Below, piece by piece: positions 25,795 to 34,038 of a DNA stretch of 51,401 nucleotides. The notes under the pieces are model-generated. The model ran no database searches. It saw only the letters and a program-made list of their open reading frames with translations, and was not told the origin of the DNA. The translations under genes and the position numbers were made by a program. How positions within the stretch are numbered: position 1 is the first letter of the stretch; each line of letters opens with the position of its first letter. The DNA comes from CAYUNT01 sp964446285 (GTDB lineage: Bacteria > Sumerlaeota > Sumerlaeia > SLMS01 > CAYUNT01), in NCBI GenBank assembly GCA_964446285.1, contig CAYUNT010000006.1, positions 1-51,401 of the forward strand, written 5' to 3'.

Positions 25795-28746
25795 ATGCAA
25801 CGCCCGGATGCTTCTCACATTCGCCAAATTCATGTGGTCTCGAACACGCACTGGGATCGCGAATTCCGCCGTTCGCTTGAACGCACACGGCGGATGCTTC
25901 TCGAAATGCTCGATGTCACGCTCGATATTCTCGACCGCGATCCGGCGTATCATTCGTTCACGTGCGATGGACACTGCATCCTCGTCGAAGACTACCTCGA
26001 AATGCGCCCCGAACGCCGTCCGCTGGTGGAGCGCCTGGCGCGCGAAGGGCGGCTGCTGCTCGGACCGTGGTTCACGCTGCCCGAGGTGCTGAGCATCGGC
26101 GACGAGGCCTTGGTGCGCAATTTCCTCTGGGCGCAAAAGGCCTGCCGCCGCCTCGGCACGCGCCCCATGCCGGTCGGCTATACGCCCGCCTCGTGGGGAC
26201 AAACCGGCCAGCTGCCGCAGATCATGGCGAGTTTCGGCGTCGATCACCCGATGTTTTACCGCGGCATCAGCCACCACGAAGCGCCGGCGGAATTCTGGTG
26301 GGAAGCGCCAGACGGCACACGGCTGCTGGCGTCGCGTTTCGCCCTTTATGCGCGATACAACTGGTATTACCTCGTGCATCGCGTCGTGACGACGGGCAAG
26401 GCGTTTGACAAAGTGTATGACTGGGCGGCGCACGATGAAACGCCCATGCGCATCGCCGATGGCCTGGCGGGCGTCGATGCGGCGTTCCGGCTGCTCAATC
26501 CCGAGGACCGTTACGACCGCTCGAAACTTGCTGCCGCCATCGAGGAAATGGTGCGCATGGAGGGGCCGCACTTCACGACGCCGCATTTCCTCGCGATGAA
26601 TGGGCACGACATCTCGGTGGCGTTCCCGCGCGAAAGCGAAGTGATTCGCGACGCGAACGAGGTGCAATCGCGCTGGCCCGTGCGCCACACGAACCTGATG
26701 GAATACTGGGCGCAGGTGGAAAAATCCGTGGACGCCGAGGCGCTGCCGGTGCTGCGGGGCGAGCGGCGTTCGGCGCTGAAGGAAGGCATGTGGACGTATC
26801 TGCTGCCGGGAAGCGTTTCGGCGCGGACGTATCTCAAACAGATGGATTTCGAGACGCACAACCGGCTGGCGGGGCGGGCCGAACCGCTGGCGGCGATGGC
26901 GGCGTCGCTCGGCATGGAGTATCCGCGCGCGTATCTCGACCGCGGCTGGCGGTTTTTGCTCTCGAACCACACGCACGACGCCAACGGCGGATGCGCGCCC
27001 GACCGCGTTTGCGAGGACATGGAATTCCGCTACCGGCAGGCGCAGGATTGCGCGGACATCGCCGTCGAGGACGCAATGGCGCATGTGGTCCGCAATCTCG
27101 CGCCGGGAAAAGCCGGGGGTGAAGAAAGGGCGAAAGAACCTGAATGGCGGCTGGTGATTTTCAATCCGCTGCCCCAGGCGAGGCGCGAGATCGTCGAGGC
27201 GGAAATCGAACTGCCCGCCAGCACGCGCGCCAAATCGCTTGTGATTCGCGATCCGCAAGGGCGTGTGAGGCCGTATCAGATCATCGAACAAGGCGCGTCG
27301 GGCGCGTTTATCGACTCGATCTGGGAAGTCCCGCGCATCTCGAACACGATCCGATTCCACGTGCTGATCGACGTCGAGGACATTCCGCCCGTCGGCTACA
27401 CGACGCTCACCATCGAGCCGTCGCAAAAAGTCAACCGCTGCCTGGGGACGATGGCGCGGAACAACGGGCGCCTCGCCAACGAGTTTATGATTCTTCATGT
27501 AGCTGGCAATGGCGCCATCGGAATTTATGAAGACAAGTCGCATTTTAACAGCATGAAGTTGAACCTCTTTCGCGACCAGGGAGAAGTGGGAACGGCCTGG
27601 TTCCATTCAGCGCCCACGTTCGATGAAATCATATCGAGCGAGGGATGCGCCGCGCAGTTGGCGGTTGTGCAGGACGGCCCGCTTCAAGCGACGCTGCGCG
27701 CCACGATCACGATGGAACTCCCCGCCGAGGCTGTGGGCGAACGGTCGCGCTCGCCGCGGCGGATTCCACACGTCATCGAAACGTTTTACACCATCCGAAA
27801 AGGCGATCCGGTCATTTCGATTCGCACCGTGCTCGACAACCAATCGCGCGATCACTGGCTGCGGGTTCTTTTCCCGCTGGAATTTGACACATTGGAAAGA
27901 TATTCGTATGCTGACAGCCATTTTGACGTGGTGTGCCGCCCAGTCGATGTTCCTTGCAGCTCGGATTGGGTGGAGCAGGCCGTGGGGACGCATCCGCTTC
28001 GGACGATGGTTGACGTTACGCAGACACCAATCCTTGACAGAGTGGGGAAGTTAAGCGTTTTCACGAATCCGAAAAAGAATGCAAGAAGGGTAGCGGAGCA
28101 GATCAACAAACGCGGTTTGAGTGTCTTCACAAAAGGGCTTTTTGAATATGAAATTCTGAACTTGGACAAGAGCCAGGCCATAGCCATTTCGCTCCTGCGC
28201 GCGATGCGGATCAAGTTGCTCGTGTCCGAGGAAAAGAAACAGGAATTGCCCGATCAGGGGCCGCAATGCCTCGGACCGCAGGAGTTTCACTACGCGCTCT
28301 ATCCGCACCGCGGGGATTGGGACCAGGCGTGTTCGCTGGCGCAGGCGCGGCGATGGGCGACGCCTGTGCGTGTTGTGCAGGCCGGACGCGGACACGGCAC
28401 GTTGCCCGCATCGCATTCGCTGTTTAGCGTCAATCGCCAGGACGTCGTTGTGACGGCTGTCAAATGCGCGGAGGAAGAACCGGAAACCGCCGGCACCCCA
28501 ACGGAAAAAGGCAACGCCACCGCCAGCGCACCCGCGATCATCGTGCGGATGTTCAACCCCACCGAAGAAGCGCGCGAGATGCGTATCACCTGGCATCGCC
28601 CGCCGCGATCCGCGCGCCTGGTTCGGCTCGACGAATCGCCGCAGCCCGACGCTCCCGGCGCCCTCGCGCCGCCCGCGCTCGATGGGCGCGAGATCGTTTT
28701 CACTATTCCGAAAAAGAAAATCCTAACACTGCGTGTGGAGGAATAG
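25795..28746 (+). CDS. GH38-like (alpha-mannosidase family) protein lacking the usual nucleophile Asp
   Basis: 983 aa; GAGAGGA lies about 9 bases before the ATG. The fold-defining motifs of GH38 are present: SNTHWDRE (His19, Asp21 as zinc ligands), DGHCILVEDYLE, LGPWF, LPQIMASFGVD, and SNHTHDANGGCAPD (about 390-402, further zinc ligand His). Beta-rich C-terminal domains follow, as in MngB-type enzymes. In these enzymes the nucleophile sits in G-Y-L-P-D-x-F-G-Q. Here the same place reads GYTPASWGQ, with Ala132 where the Asp should be. No signal peptide, so cytoplasmic. Either a clade with altered catalysis or a non-catalytic relative. It converges on a DUF4091 hydrolase gene; a nonamer-repeat foldback lies between them. 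Family confident; alpha-mannosidase activity doubtful. Confidence 0.9.
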   Translation: MQRPDASHIRQIHVVSNTHWDREFRRSLERTRRMLLEMLDVTLDILDRDPAYHSFTCDGHCILVEDYLEMRPERRPLVERLAREGRLLLGPWFTLPEVLSIGDEALVRNFLWAQKACRRLGTRPMPVGYTPASWGQTGQLPQIMASFGVDHPMFYRGISHHEAPAEFWWEAPDGTRLLASRFALYARYNWYYLVHRVVTTGKAFDKVYDWAAHDETPMRIADGLAGVDAAFRLLNPEDRYDRSKLAAAIEEMVRMEGPHFTTPHFLAMNGHDISVAFPRESEVIRDANEVQSRWPVRHTNLMEYWAQVEKSVDAEALPVLRGERRSALKEGMWTYLLPGSVSARTYLKQMDFETHNRLAGRAEPLAAMAASLGMEYPRAYLDRGWRFLLSNHTHDANGGCAPDRVCEDMEFRYRQAQDCADIAVEDAMAHVVRNLAPGKAGGEERAKEPEWRLVIFNPLPQARREIVEAEIELPASTRAKSLVIRDPQGRVRPYQIIEQGASGAFIDSIWEVPRISNTIRFHVLIDVEDIPPVGYTTLTIEPSQKVNRCLGTMARNNGRLANEFMILHVAGNGAIGIYEDKSHFNSMKLNLFRDQGEVGTAWFHSAPTFDEIISSEGCAAQLAVVQDGPLQATLRATITMELPAEAVGERSRSPRRIPHVIETFYTIRKGDPVISIRTVLDNQSRDHWLRVLFPLEFDTLERYSYADSHFDVVCRPVDVPCSSDWVEQAVGTHPLRTMVDVTQTPILDRVGKLSVFTNPKKNARRVAEQINKRGLSVFTKGLFEYEILNLDKSQAIAISLLRAMRIKLLVSEEKKQELPDQGPQCLGPQEFHYALYPHRGDWDQACSLAQARRWATPVRVVQAGRGHGTLPASHSLFSVNRQDVVVTAVKCAEEEPETAGTPTEKGNATASAPAIIVRMFNPTEEAREMRITWHRPPRSARLVRLDESPQPDAPGALAPPALDGREIVFTIPKKKILTLRVEE

Positions 28747-28793
28747 GGCAGACGCCGCTCTGATATCGAACCGAATACTTATTGGTGTGTCGC

Positions 28794-28994
28794 AAAAATG
28801 GGACCAATAGGACCAATGGGACGAATGCGACAATTATCGATAAAGATTCACACTGTTTGGTTTTCAATTCAGCATGATACCAAACTGGTGATAAAACAGC
28901 GCGTGCCTTCACCGGCAATTGTCCCATAGGTCCTATTGGTCCTATCGGTCCTATTGGTCCTATCGGTCCCATTGGTCCTATCGGTCCCATTTTT
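28794..28994. repeat. Foldback of GTCCYATYG nonamers between convergent genes
   Basis: 28921-28992 holds eight tandem nonamers of the form GTCC(T/C)AT(T/C)G. The arm 28794-28822 is the reverse complement of 28966-28994 with one mismatch in 29, and GACAATT near 28829 pairs with AATTGTC near 28917. The whole 200-base stretch could fold as one long hairpin and end transcription from both sides. It fills the 300-base gap between the GH38-like gene and the DUF4091 gene; no gene is seen in it. Confidence 0.85.
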
Positions 28995-29046
28995 ACGGCG
29001 CGCCGGCAGGCATTCGGGCTGGCGGCGTCCAGCCTCTTCCTTTCCC

Positions 29047-30582
29047 TCAGCGCCGCTGCGGAATCGGCTGTTTCAAAATCAGATCATCCAGCCGCTCGCG
29101 GACTTTGTTATAGGTTTGCGGTTCCGCGCCGCCCCAGGGAGGATCGTCCTTCCACGGAACGCAATGCAGAACATTCGATGTGATGTCGTCATAGGCCATG
29201 CCGCTTGATTTTTCCAGGACCCAGAGGCGTTTGTAATCCTGCACGCCCTGGCGCAACCCCTCCATCCACAGCGACATCGTGTGGCCCGGATACATGCGCG
29301 AGCAGACGTTGTCTCGCCACGGATTGGCTTTTCCGTATTCGCGCAGCGAGTAGAATGCCCACCCATCCAACTTCAGCCGCCACGCCAGCCAGGGCGTTTG
29401 CCTGCCGCCGCGCCGGGGTTTGATCTGGCTGAATTCCACGGTGTAGAACCACGATGAGCGCCCGGTTTGCTTTATGGCGCGCATGAACTCGGGCATCCGC
29501 AGATACGCCTCATACGGGCACCAGACATCCACGAGGTTGCTGAGCGGTTGAATCATGTTTTCCGGCGTGCAGATTGCGCCTTCGCCCGGATCGTAGCCTG
29601 GGTTGGCGTAAAAGCGCGCGTCTTTCCAAAGCCGCCGAATCCGGATCATCCAGGCCGCATAAGCCCACGCGACTCCGTCCGAGGGTTCATCGTAAATGTC
29701 GATGGCCCATTCCTCGGGGCGGAGTTGGAGACGCTGCACCGCGTCCTGGATCGGTTTCAGGTTTTCCAGAATTTCGCTGTCTTCGCACTCAAGCGAGCGG
29801 CCATTGGGCTGGCTGATGGGAAAACTGAATCGGAAAAAGCGAAATCCCACGCGGCGAAGCATGTCCCAGTTGTCGTAATAGCCGCAGGCGTTGATGCCGT
29901 AATCGCGCGCGAGGCGGGCCAGTTCCTCGTCCTCTTTGAAGGTGCTCCAGGTGTGGCCGAGGATCGGATTGTCTTCGGGCAATTCCTGGGGATGAATTTC
30001 AACCTGGATGGGAATTCGGACGGGCGGCGTATTGCGCGGCGCGGCGATAGACAACACAATCGCGCCCCTTTTCGTTCCTGGCCCCAGGGTATGCGTTTTG
30101 ACGGTCAACACAATCAACGCGGGCTGCCCCGCCCGAAGCGCCAGTTGCCGCGGAAAATCCTGGATCGTTTCCCAATTCCTGACATCTGCGGATAAATCGC
30201 CCAGGCTCGCGGGATTTTTGAAAAGCGGGTCGAAACGCCAATCCGTTTTCCTCCCGTGGGTGCTGTGGCGCACTTCGCCCGCGATGCGCATCTCCAGTGT
30301 GCCGGACAATTCCGCGTCGCCTTCGAAGCTGGCCGCGAGGGCGGCGTCTTGCGGCGATCGCAACCCCACACCCGCGATCAGCCAGTCGTTGCGAAATCCC
30401 CTCAGATGAATTTCCGGATTGGGCGGCGCGGACTCGGGAAAATCGCCCGGATCGCATAATTCAAACGGACAAACGCTGAACACCTGGAGTTTTTCTTCCG
30501 CGGACTGCGAAATCATAGGAAGCAAGGCGAAAAGAACTATCCACCCTGCCCCACTGCTTTGACGGCAATTGCCAGGAATCAT
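29047..30582 (-). CDS. Exported DUF4091 / GH123-like glycoside hydrolase
   Basis: 511 aa from the ATG at 30582, chosen because it opens a signal peptide (AGWIVLFALLPMISQSAEE) and has an AAAGGCGG ribosome site 8 bases upstream. Residues 40-190 are a beta-rich domain. The barrel that follows shows DYGINACGYYDNWDM, the acidic pair in AIDIYDEPSDG near 297-300 (GH123 enzymes use adjacent Asp-Glu), FYANPGYDPGE, DVWCPYEAY, and the DUF4091 hallmark SLWMEGLRQGVQDYKRLWVLE near the end. Predicted to act on a sugar polymer outside the cytoplasm. It converges with the GH38-like gene, so the two are not co-transcribed despite the carbohydrate theme. Family good, substrate unknown. Confidence 0.8.
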   Translation of the reverse strand: MIPGNCRQSSGAGWIVLFALLPMISQSAEEKLQVFSVCPFELCDPGDFPESAPPNPEIHLRGFRNDWLIAGVGLRSPQDAALAASFEGDAELSGTLEMRIAGEVRHSTHGRKTDWRFDPLFKNPASLGDLSADVRNWETIQDFPRQLALRAGQPALIVLTVKTHTLGPGTKRGAIVLSIAAPRNTPPVRIPIQVEIHPQELPEDNPILGHTWSTFKEDEELARLARDYGINACGYYDNWDMLRRVGFRFFRFSFPISQPNGRSLECEDSEILENLKPIQDAVQRLQLRPEEWAIDIYDEPSDGVAWAYAAWMIRIRRLWKDARFYANPGYDPGEGAICTPENMIQPLSNLVDVWCPYEAYLRMPEFMRAIKQTGRSSWFYTVEFSQIKPRRGGRQTPWLAWRLKLDGWAFYSLREYGKANPWRDNVCSRMYPGHTMSLWMEGLRQGVQDYKRLWVLEKSSGMAYDDITSNVLHCVPWKDDPPWGGAEPQTYNKVRERLDDLILKQPIPQRR

Positions 30583-30729
30583 TGCCAGCCGCCTTTCGTG
30601 ACATTCAACAACTCCGCGCATTGTGTTACCGCGCGCCATCCGCGCCAAGCCGCATTTCCCCGCCGCGCCGATCTCCGCACATGGTCATAGCCTGCGTTAC
30701 CCATATCCGAGCGCAGGATATATTCAAGG

Positions 30730-30843
30730 CAGCATGAAAACTCTTCGCGCAAAGAGAATCTTGGACGAGACGTCCAAGCCACCGGCAAACGCAGTGCATG
30801 ATGGCAGCGTGTGAAGCTGGTGGCTTGGGCGTCCCGCCCAAAA
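30730..30843. repeat. Composite CTTGGACG/CGTCCAAG repeat element, copy 1
   Basis: Two palindromes in opposite sense, CTTGGACG-aga-CGTCCAAG near 30760-30778 and CTTGGGCG-tcc-CGCCCAAA near 30824-30842, with a 40-base spacer. GCAGCATGAAAACTC flanks the left side. The reverse complement of this block matches 51229-51334 in order and flanks, so this is one dispersed element in two orientations. A single-palindrome copy lies inside the giant gene at 8771-8803. Confidence 0.85.
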
Positions 30844-31120
30844 AACTCATGTCACTGTAAGAAACTGCCGTCTTGAACGATTCCCGAATTCGCGCAAGGC
30901 GATTGCCAGCGATCTGGAAGGTCCATTTGACTTTTGAGGCACAATGCGCATCAATTCCTTTCGCGCATTCGCATTCATCCGCCCGTGCGGGATTCATGCG
31001 GGTGGATGCGCGTGCCGGGAAGTTGCCCGGGCCTCCCCCCACCGCGCGCGAAACCGATTCGCGGTCCATGCTCTTATTCATATTTTTGCCATTAAATAAC
31101 TTCACCAAGGATTCCGCCGG
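30844..31120. other. Upstream region of sucC
   Basis: Together with the repeat to its left this makes a 538-base gap between divergent genes. A TTGACT lies at 30927-30932 but without a convincing -10 at the right distance. An AT-rich stretch precedes the start (near 31070-31105), and AAGGA lies about 11 bases before the ATG. No RNA gene seen. Confidence 0.4.
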
Positions 31121-32266
31121 ATGAAAATTCACGAATACCAGGCCAAACAAGTTCTCGCCGGATATGGCGTTCCGATTCCAAAAGGCGCGGTGGCCCACAC
31201 CGTGGACGAGGCTGTGGCCGTTGCCGCATCGCTGGGCGCATGGCCGCTCGTGGTCAAGGCGCAGGTCCACGCTGGAGGGCGCGGCAAGGCGGGCGGCGTA
31301 AAGGTCGTCCGCAATGCAGATGAACTGCGCGCCCGCGCCGCCGACATCCTCGCGCTCACGATCAAAGGCCAGCGCGTGCGAAAAGTCCTCATCGAACCAG
31401 CCATCGACATCCGCCAGGAGATTTATCTCGGAATTATCCTCGACCGTGCGCGAAAAAAGGAAGTGCTCATCGCCTCGGCGGCGGGCGGCGTCGAAATCGA
31501 GGAAGTGGCGCGCGCAACGCCGGAAAAAATCCTCTATGTGCCGCTGCAACCTGACATCGGCCTGCGCGATTATCACATCCGCCGCATCCGCCGGTTTGTG
31601 AACGCGCCCGAGGGGGCCGCGAAGGACTTCGCCGCGATTTGTTCCGGACTGGTGCGCGCGTTTGCCGAAAAAGACTGCTCGCTCGCGGAGATCAATCCGC
31701 TGGTAATCACGGGCGCGGGCGGGGCGATTGCCTGCGACGCGAAAATGAATTTCGACGACAACGCCATGCGCCGACATCCGGACATCGAAGCATTGCGCGA
31801 CGAGGGCGAGGAAGAACCGCTCGAAACCCTGGCGCGCCAGAAACGCATCAATTACGTGAAACTAAGCGGAAAAATCGGGTGCATCGTCAATGGCGCGGGC
31901 CTCGCGATGGCCACAATGGACATCGTCAAGCATTACGGCGGCGAACCGGCGAACTTCCTCGACATAGGCGGCGGCGCAAAGGCCGAGCAAGTGACCGAAG
32001 CCCTGCGGGTCATCACGATGGACCCCTCGGTAAATACGATATTCTTCAACATCTTCGGCGGGATTGTCCGATGCGACCGCGTGGCGGATGGCATTTTGTC
32101 CGCGCTGAAAAACCTGCCCGGATTCGCTGAAAAATACCCGATTGTGATCCGGCTGATCGGCACGAACGACGTAAAGGCGCGGGAAATGCTCGTTGGATCG
32201 CCGCTGATCCCCGCGGGCGGAATGAGCGAAGGCGCGCAAAAAGCAGTCGAACTCAGCCGCCGCTGA
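31121..32266 (+). CDS. sucC: Succinyl-CoA synthetase (ADP-forming) beta subunit
   Basis: 381 aa, near the usual 385-390. With SucD it interconverts succinyl-CoA and succinate with ATP formation in the TCA cycle. N-terminal ATP-grasp domain: MKIHEYQAKQVLAGYGVPIP, VKAQVHAGGRGKAGGVK (phosphate-binding loop), ILIDRA-like IILDRARKKEVLIAS, and SLAEINPLVITGAGGAIACDAKMNFDDNA (metal-binding acidic residues). The C-terminal flavodoxin-like domain has KIGCIVNGAGLAMATMD, FLDIGGGA, and FFNIFGGIVRCDRVADGI, the phosphohistidine-contact glycine region. The sucD gene follows but only after 600 bases, whereas the two are usually adjacent or overlapping. Confidence 0.97.
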   Translation: MKIHEYQAKQVLAGYGVPIPKGAVAHTVDEAVAVAASLGAWPLVVKAQVHAGGRGKAGGVKVVRNADELRARAADILALTIKGQRVRKVLIEPAIDIRQEIYLGIILDRARKKEVLIASAAGGVEIEEVARATPEKILYVPLQPDIGLRDYHIRRIRRFVNAPEGAAKDFAAICSGLVRAFAEKDCSLAEINPLVITGAGGAIACDAKMNFDDNAMRRHPDIEALRDEGEEEPLETLARQKRINYVKLSGKIGCIVNGAGLAMATMDIVKHYGGEPANFLDIGGGAKAEQVTEALRVITMDPSVNTIFFNIFGGIVRCDRVADGILSALKNLPGFAEKYPIVIRLIGTNDVKAREMLVGSPLIPAGGMSEGAQKAVELSRR

Positions 32267-32424
32267 AGCTCCCGCGCCCATTGACTTGGCGGCGCATCCC
32301 CCTGTTCTCTGTCGCACACCTGCAACAAAAAGTGTTCGTTATGTGTCAGAAACGTCCAGCCGATGAGATTCTAAAAAGAAACGTGTGCGTTCGAAAATCA
32401 GACGAATCTCAACCAGCCAACGAT

Positions 32425-32457
32425 CCCGCTTCTGCGCATTTTTTGCACAAAAGCGGG
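32425..32457 (+). terminator. Hairpin in the sucC-sucD spacer
   Basis: Stem CCCGCTT/AAGCGGG with a 19-base loop. No T-run follows (AAAATCGGGG), so it is not a classic intrinsic terminator. It could be a processing or attenuation hairpin. Confidence 0.35.
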
Positions 32458-32502
32458 AAAATCGGGGGGGGAAAACTCAAAAAAGAAATGATGCGAGCAG
32501 AA

Positions 32503-32712
32503 TTATGAAGATTCCGGCCCCGGATAAGGAGTGCGAGGCCGCAACGCGGGCATGTTCGGCGCGCGATGCTGATTTATCATGGATTGCGCGCGCATTCCCC
32601 GAGCAGCAGCAATCTGTTCGCGCAACGAACAGATGCGGTCGTCGAGGCGCAGCGCGGCTGCAAGGATGCGGTGGCGGCTTTGAGAAAGTTCGTTCATGGT
32701 CATCATCGTCAT
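32503..32712 (-). CDS. Possible small helical protein, weak
   Basis: 69-aa frame opening MTMMTMNELSQSRHR and continuing with an amphipathic helix (AALRLDDRICSLREQIAAARG), then a Pro-rich tail. It is antisense to the sucC-sucD spacer. No ribosome site is visible before any of its three Met codons and I recognise no family. The helical pattern is the only reason to list it; it may be a chance frame in GC-rich DNA. Confidence 0.2.
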   Translation of the reverse strand: MTMMTMNELSQSRHRILAAALRLDDRICSLREQIAAARGMRAQSMINQHRAPNMPALRPRTPYPGPESS

Positions 32713-32866
32713 TATTAAGGAACCCGGAAAAACGGGGAGCCGGTGTTCGAGGGAATAGCAAGCAATTTTGGGGCCAGATTTGCGTTCTGCGGGATTTGCG
32801 GCACAATCCGCGGCCTGCCCGCTCCCGCCCAATGGACCCTATCAATATGATTGAGGTTTGACAACA

Positions 32867-33772
32867 ATGTCAATTCTTGTGGATCAAAACACGCGATTGT
32901 TGATTCAAGGCATCACTGGCACGGAAGGCCAGTTTCACGGCGAACAGATGATTGCTTATGGCACGAAAGTGGTTGGCGGCGTCACTCCGGGCAAGGGCGG
33001 GCAGACGACGCTGGGCGATGTGCCGATTTTCGATAGTGTGGCGGAGGCCGCCGAGGCGACCCAGGCCAATGCGTCCGTGATCTATGTGCCGTCGGGATTC
33101 GCGGCGGAGGCGGCGCTCGAAGCCATCGAGGCAGGGCTGCCGGTTGTGGTGGTGATTACTGAAGGCATTCCGGCGCTCGATATGAAGCGCGTCTATTGGG
33201 CGGCGCGCCAGCGCGGCACGGCGCTCGTCGGGCCGAATTGCCCGGGCGTGATTTCGCCAGGCAAATGCAAGGTGGGCATCATGCCGGGGCACATCCATAT
33301 CCCAGGGCCGGTCGGGGTGATTTCGCGATCAGGAACGCTCACATACGAGATCGTCTGGGCGCTGACGCAGGCGGGCATCGGGCAGTCCACGTGCCTCGGC
33401 ATCGGCGGCGATCCGATTGTCGGAACGTCGTTTATCGACGCGCTCGAACGCTTCAACGCCGACAAGGAAACGAAGGCGATTGCAATGATCGGCGAAATCG
33501 GCGGAACGGACGAGGAACAGGCGGCGCTGTGGGTGAAGGCGAACATGAAAAAGCCGGTGGTGGGATTCATCGCCGGTCTGACTGCGCCTCCAGGCAAACG
33601 CATGGGCCACGCCGGGGCGATCATCGCGGGGGGACAAGGCACGGCGCAGGAAAAAATCCGCGCGCTCGAAGCGGCGGGCATTCCGGTGGCGGTGCGCCCC
33701 GAACAGGTGGCGGAACTTATCGCCGAGGCGCTCCCCCGACGGGGGAAAGCGAAGAAGACCACAAAGGCATGA
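32867..33772 (+). CDS. sucD: Succinyl-CoA synthetase (ADP-forming) alpha subunit
   Basis: 301 aa from the ATG at 32867 (MSILVDQNTRLLIQGITG), the family's usual start; a TTG nine bases earlier is less likely. CoA-binding Rossmann domain: GITGTEGQFH, VGGVTPGKGG, VIYVPSGFAAEA, VITEGIP, GPNCPGVISPG. The ligase domain carries GVISRSGTLTYE, GIGGDPIVGTSFIDAL, MIGEIGGTDEE and MGHAGAIIAGG, with His248 as the expected phosphohistidine. The last residues, KKTTKA, are encoded by the left arm of a dispersed hairpin repeat, so the 3' end of the gene has been captured by repeat DNA. Confidence 0.97.
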   Translation: MSILVDQNTRLLIQGITGTEGQFHGEQMIAYGTKVVGGVTPGKGGQTTLGDVPIFDSVAEAAEATQANASVIYVPSGFAAEAALEAIEAGLPVVVVITEGIPALDMKRVYWAARQRGTALVGPNCPGVISPGKCKVGIMPGHIHIPGPVGVISRSGTLTYEIVWALTQAGIGQSTCLGIGGDPIVGTSFIDALERFNADKETKAIAMIGEIGGTDEEQAALWVKANMKKPVVGFIAGLTAPPGKRMGHAGAIIAGGQGTAQEKIRALEAAGIPVAVRPEQVAELIAEALPRRGKAKKTTKA

Positions 33773-33846
33773 AGACACAAAGAAGTCGGATGAGGAAGAA
33801 TCTTGCGCGTAGTGATTCTTCCTTTGTGCCTTTGTGTCTTGGTGGT
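33758..33846. repeat. Dispersed hairpin repeat overlapping the sucD 3' end, likely terminator
   Basis: Outer arms near 33758-33782 and 33820-33846 (ACCACAAAGGCATGAAGACAC against TTTGTGCCTTTGTGTCTTGG) and a perfect inner 9-bp stem GGAAGAATC (33794-33802) / GATTCTTCC (33814-33822). Same family as 16563-16627 and 46777-46840. The left arm includes the sucD stop codon at 33770-33772. Confidence 0.8.
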
Positions 33847-34038
33847 AGCTTTTGCTGACGATTCTATCCCACGAATAAAAGTCCGGGATAGTCAGAGGGA
33901 TGTGAATTGCCAGTCGCACCACAGACGCCAAACAAACGCCAGGCGGAGGCGCGCGAGCAGCAGCCCGCGGAAGGCGCGCGGGAGGCGGAAGGCGTGCGCG
34001 AGAGCGGGGCACTGGGCGAGGGGGAGGGATTGCGTGTG

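Larger units (their letters stand above)
32267..32866. other. 600-base gap between sucC and sucD
   Basis: No confident gene. A hairpin CCCGCTT (32425-32431) with AAGCGGG (32451-32457) has an inner TGC/GCA pair and a T-rich loop; a run of eight G follows at 32464. It may attenuate or protect the transcript. Minus-strand frame 32503-32712 could encode a 69-aa helical peptide and is listed separately. A TGAGGT ribosome site lies just before the sucD ATG. Confidence 0.5.

Noticed and set aside
25750..27606. 618-aa minus-strand frame
   Set aside because: Antisense shadow of the GH38-like gene; composition is Arg/His-rich and no motif is present.
28703..28990. Minus-strand frame with collagen-like Gly-Pro-Ile/Met repeats
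   Set aside because: It is the translation of the intergenic nonamer array and has no ribosome site or flanking protein sequence.
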